A DNA stretch of 31,584 nucleotides from JAGXIT01 sp049293335 (GTDB lineage Bacteria > Patescibacteriota > Saccharimonadia > Saccharimonadales > UBA4665), in contig JBATSO010000002.1 in assembly GCA_049293335.1 (NCBI GenBank), forward strand, positions 1-31,584, in the 5' to 3' direction. The notes under the pieces were generated by a model. It was given only the letters and a program-made list of their open reading frames with translations. It was not told where the DNA came from and ran no database searches. This document shows positions 29,544 to 31,584 of the stretch, piece by piece; positions within the stretch are counted from its first letter, which is position 1; every line of letters begins with the position of its first letter. A program made the position numbers and the translations under genes.

Positions 29544-30125
29544 TTAGCGAATAAGATTGCGCTGAATAATCTCTGTAAGTGTTGTGTAATTGCTCGCACA
29601 CAGCCACGTGGTGAGCGCAATGAGAAGTGGTAGTACTATAAAATTCTCAACACCCTTCCCTGTCGTTACACGTAGTCGGCGTATAGGCGGAAAGCCGAAT
29701 TTAAACGGTATTGGCAACAACCACGGCACACCCTCTTTCGTAAAGCTATCCATAATCAAGTGAGAAAGTACGCCGACAAGAAACGCCTCCCAAACAAAGT
29801 GGATGTGTATGTTCGGCATAATTGGCTGCAAAAACTGTAGTAGCACCATACTGAGTGCAGCAAAAACCCCAAACCCAAGCAGCGAATGGCAAAAGAATCG
29901 GTGGCCCCCAACCAGCGCCCCAAAAACCCGCCCAAAATATCGGCCAATCGGCAGGTTTCGCCACAGCGGTGCCGTTGGCTGGTCAATATCGGGCGCAATG
30001 CCGCCGAGCTGGTTCGCCAGCACTGCTGCTAAGCCTGTTGCCACCGTTAAGGTACCTGGCGGATACACAAGTACGTAAACCAAAAGCGCGGCCAAAGCTG
30101 CCGTATCGTGCGTGCGAGCTGTCAT
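29544..30125 (-). CDS. YdjM/DUF457-type inner-membrane metal-dependent hydrolase
   Basis: 193 residues, four or five TM helices. Metal-site motifs: GGIAPDIDQ (41-49), GGHRFFCHS (the family GHRGxTHS) and LSHLIMDSFTKEGVPWLLP. In Enterobacteria YdjM is LexA-controlled; the substrate is unknown. Here TTGTAA-N18-TACACT (30156-30161; 30132-30137) places +1 at the ATG. Confidence 0.88.
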   Translation of the reverse strand: MTARTHDTAALAALLVYVLVYPPGTLTVATGLAAVLANQLGGIAPDIDQPTAPLWRNLPIGRYFGRVFGALVGGHRFFCHSLLGFGVFAALSMVLLQFLQPIMPNIHIHFVWEAFLVGVLSHLIMDSFTKEGVPWLLPIPFKFGFPPIRRLRVTTGKGVENFIVLPLLIALTTWLCASNYTTLTEIIQRNLIR

Positions 30126-30131
30126 AGCATT

Positions 30132-30161
30132 AGTGTATATGTATGGCCAGGTGGTTTACAA
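30132..30161 (-). promoter_or_regulatory. Promoter TTGTAA-N18-TACACT of the ydjM-like gene
   Basis: The -10 ends 6 nt before the ATG at 30125, a leaderless layout with both promoter boxes present. Confidence 0.7.
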
Positions 30162-30184
30162 ACTACTTGTGGCCTACCTGCCTG

Positions 30185-30922
30185 TTATGATGAGTAGGCA
30201 AATGCACGTAATGCATCTAGGTCAACCTGTTTTTCAACATCACGAAAACGAAAAACTACTTCAAATTCTCGCGGTGAACTGTGAAAGACTGTTATAGTGA
30301 AGCATTCGGCGTAATCAACTGAGCCACCAATTTTATCTACAAAATCTACTGACTCTGGCATAAAATTATTTAAAAAATAATACACAAACGACATCATAAC
30401 TGGTTCCTGTGTGCCATTTACAAACTGTACTTTATGACTCAAGTCAGTCATATTGGCAAAACGAACTTGTATACCTATCATTTGGGCAATGTTTTGGGCA
30501 ATTTTTCGAGCAGAGTGCGCAAAACCAGGATCCGGCTCATCCATTGCTAAAAAGTGCTTCATTCGCTCGCTAAATGCGTGTGGGGTGTGTTCTATTTCGT
30601 CCCAGTGCGCAAAATATTCACCTTTTTGGCTTGGGTCAACCAAGTACTGCAAATTTGGTGAAACATAGTCAACAATGTGACTGCCCAGCTCGTAAGAAGC
30701 AGTTTCATCGGGGGTAAGGTCGAGGTGAGCCGCCATAGTGCGAATGGTATCGCGTACCCTGCCTACGCCACTATGAAACAACATCACGTCTCCACCAATA
30801 TCTTGCGCGGCCAGGCCAGCTCGCCGAGCTTGGTCTAACCCAGTCCTGGTAAGCTGCCCCTCTTGGTCCTTTTCGCCGTGACGCATAAAAATAAGTTGTG
30901 AGGTAATTTGTTTTGTATCCAT
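30185..30922 (-). CDS. Histidine phosphatase-superfamily protein
   Basis: 245 residues. LIFMRHGEKD with the RHG catalytic His near residue 15, LTRTGLDQARRAG, and FHSGVGRVRDTIRTM (about 49-63) supplying the second Arg. A third His is probably in FHSSPREFE. Close to the phosphoglycerate-mutase-like/SixA fold, but with a large insert (70-150). Substrate not readable. TATAAT (30930-30935) lies 7 nt before the ATG. Confidence 0.87.
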   Translation of the reverse strand: MDTKQITSQLIFMRHGEKDQEGQLTRTGLDQARRAGLAAQDIGGDVMLFHSGVGRVRDTIRTMAAHLDLTPDETASYELGSHIVDYVSPNLQYLVDPSQKGEYFAHWDEIEHTPHAFSERMKHFLAMDEPDPGFAHSARKIAQNIAQMIGIQVRFANMTDLSHKVQFVNGTQEPVMMSFVYYFLNNFMPESVDFVDKIGGSVDYAECFTITVFHSSPREFEVVFRFRDVEKQVDLDALRAFAYSS

Positions 30923-30929
30923 GGTTAGT

Positions 30930-30935
30930 ATTATA
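30930..30935 (-). promoter_or_regulatory. -10 TATAAT of the histidine phosphatase gene
   Basis: Consensus box with 7 nt between it and the ATG at 30922; predicted leaderless. No clear -35. Confidence 0.6.
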
Positions 30936-30985
30936 CCGCAATCCGTACTGCATGCATGTTTGCAGCTACCCAGTATAAAGTGGGT

Positions 30986-31584
30986 TCAAGCCCGCTTATC
31001 TTGTTTTTTAATTGGACCAAGGTATTGCTGCAATATTGTGGCCTTTTTAGCCCCAAGCACCTTTTCGAGCTCCCAGGCACGAGCTTGCATAACGCCGCGC
31101 ATACTACCGAAGGTTTTAAGCAGTTTTTTGCGCGTGGCGGGACCAATTGTTGGTATTTCATCAAGTAAGCTTGCTGTTGCCTGTTTGCGCTTAAGTGTTG
31201 AGTGGTAACTTACTGCAAACCGATGTGATTCATCACGTATGCGCTGAAGTAACTTCACGAGGTTTGTGCTGTGCGGTAGGCTCACCAAAATAAAATCTTC
31301 TGTCTCGGTCGTGTAGCCACCAAGCTTATGCAGAACCTCGAAGTTGAGCGTTACATTACTGGCACTTTTGGCATCTTCAGATTCATGGCTCTTTTTTATG
31401 ACAAGCTGTTCCTCGCGCTTTGCTAACCCTACCATTGGTATGTGCGTCAAGGACGGACCCTGACGCAACCTTGCGTCAGGGTCCGTCCTTGACGCAAGTT
31501 CGTCGCGTGCACGGAGGGCGGCGTCTAGTTGGCCTTTGCCGCCATCTATCAGGAAGAGATCGGGTTTTCCCCAAGCCTTAAGGT
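30986..31584 (-). CDS. uvrC: Excinuclease ABC subunit C, C-terminal part (N-terminus beyond window)
   Basis: The frame is open through the right edge; about 199 residues are visible. KPDLFLIDGGKGQLDAAL (endonuclease Asp) leads to IPMVGLAKREEQLV, LVKLLQRIRDESHRFAVSYH (catalytic His) and a C-terminal helix-hairpin-helix pair (LDEIPTIGPATRKKLLKTFGSM). It makes the dual incision in nucleotide excision repair with UvrB. Between RARDEL and HIPMVG lies an unusual segment of about 17 residues (ASRTDPDARLRQGPSLT), encoded by a perfect 54-bp palindrome. The frame is kept. A TTG at 31468 inside it is not the start. Confidence 0.95.
   Translation of the reverse strand, partial: LKAWGKPDLFLIDGGKGQLDAALRARDELASRTDPDARLRQGPSLTHIPMVGLAKREEQLVIKKSHESEDAKSASNVTLNFEVLHKLGGYTTETEDFILVSLPHSTNLVKLLQRIRDESHRFAVSYHSTLKRKQATASLLDEIPTIGPATRKKLLKTFGSMRGVMQARAWELEKVLGAKKATILQQYLGPIKKQDKRA
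31443..31496. repeat. Perfect 54-bp palindromic insertion inside uvrC
   Basis: Arms 31443-31468 and 31471-31496 are exact reverse complements (26 bp) with a 2-nt spacer CC. Each arm is itself a near-hairpin, ending TGCGTCA and TGACGCA. 54 nt equals 18 codons, so uvrC stays in frame. Compared with other UvrC proteins this is extra sequence in the loop before the VGLAK strand. Confidence 0.95.

Noticed and set aside
31440..31468. TTG at 31468 as the uvrC start
   Set aside because: The frame is open upstream and encodes the conserved UvrC endonuclease motif FLIDGGKGQL.
1..31584. TGA recoding (genetic code 25)
   Set aside because: TGA ends murD, murL and the second kinase at family-appropriate positions, and no conserved gene reads through TGA.

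Overview
The window looks like a chromosome segment of a Patescibacteria/CPR bacterium, most plausibly Saccharibacteria-like. The genes are compact and TGA works as a stop (murD and the second kinase end in TGA), which argues against the recoded Gracilibacteria/Absconditabacteria. Many proteins have a disordered N-terminus followed by a membrane segment. Several genes begin directly at a predicted transcription start with no Shine-Dalgarno. The lineage is an inference from gene style; no rRNA is present to confirm it.

Layout. 1-5.5 kb: a truncated membrane protein, a large membrane histidine kinase, a GNAT-like membrane protein, and two tandem single-domain receivers. 5.5-9.0 kb: a REP-associated Y1 (HUH) transposase gene bracketed by paired inverted repeats, then murD-murL, which together give an L-Glu ligation plus epimerisation route to D-Glu in peptidoglycan. 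The same repeat pair recurs before and after this block, and a solo unit lies in the hsp20 leader. 9-13 kb: folD, a polytopic membrane protein, tRNA-Lys, a HAD phosphatase, a pore-less voltage-sensor-like protein, and prs. 13-18.6 kb: a surface M14 carboxypeptidase with Ig-like domains, a secreted LTxxQ-like protein, an OmpR-type two-component system, and an EamA transporter. 18.6-24.5 kb: tRNA-Arg(TCG) with two displaced copies of its 3' end, hsp20 under a CIRCE/promoter overlap, folC, an OmpA-like plus gluzincin-like surface protein, and tRNA-Arg(CCG) with another displaced 3' tail. 24.5-31.6 kb: kup, a YpfJ-type metallopeptidase, a nucleotidyltransferase-fold protein, two unrecognised proteins, a YdjM-type membrane hydrolase, a histidine phosphatase, and the C-terminal part of uvrC.

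The most unusual content is repeat biology and gene architecture. There is a RAYT/REP-like system clustered around its transposase. A perfect 54-bp palindrome sits inside uvrC and keeps the frame (18 codons). Tandem tRNA 3'-end copies, two of three with their own CCA-anchored terminator, look like fossil attachment sites. An extended -10 box lies 6-8 nt before the start codon in gene after gene, implying leaderless mRNAs. The most interesting proteins are the voltage-sensor-only protein, the OmpA/HExxxH surface protein, and the MurD2-MurL pair.
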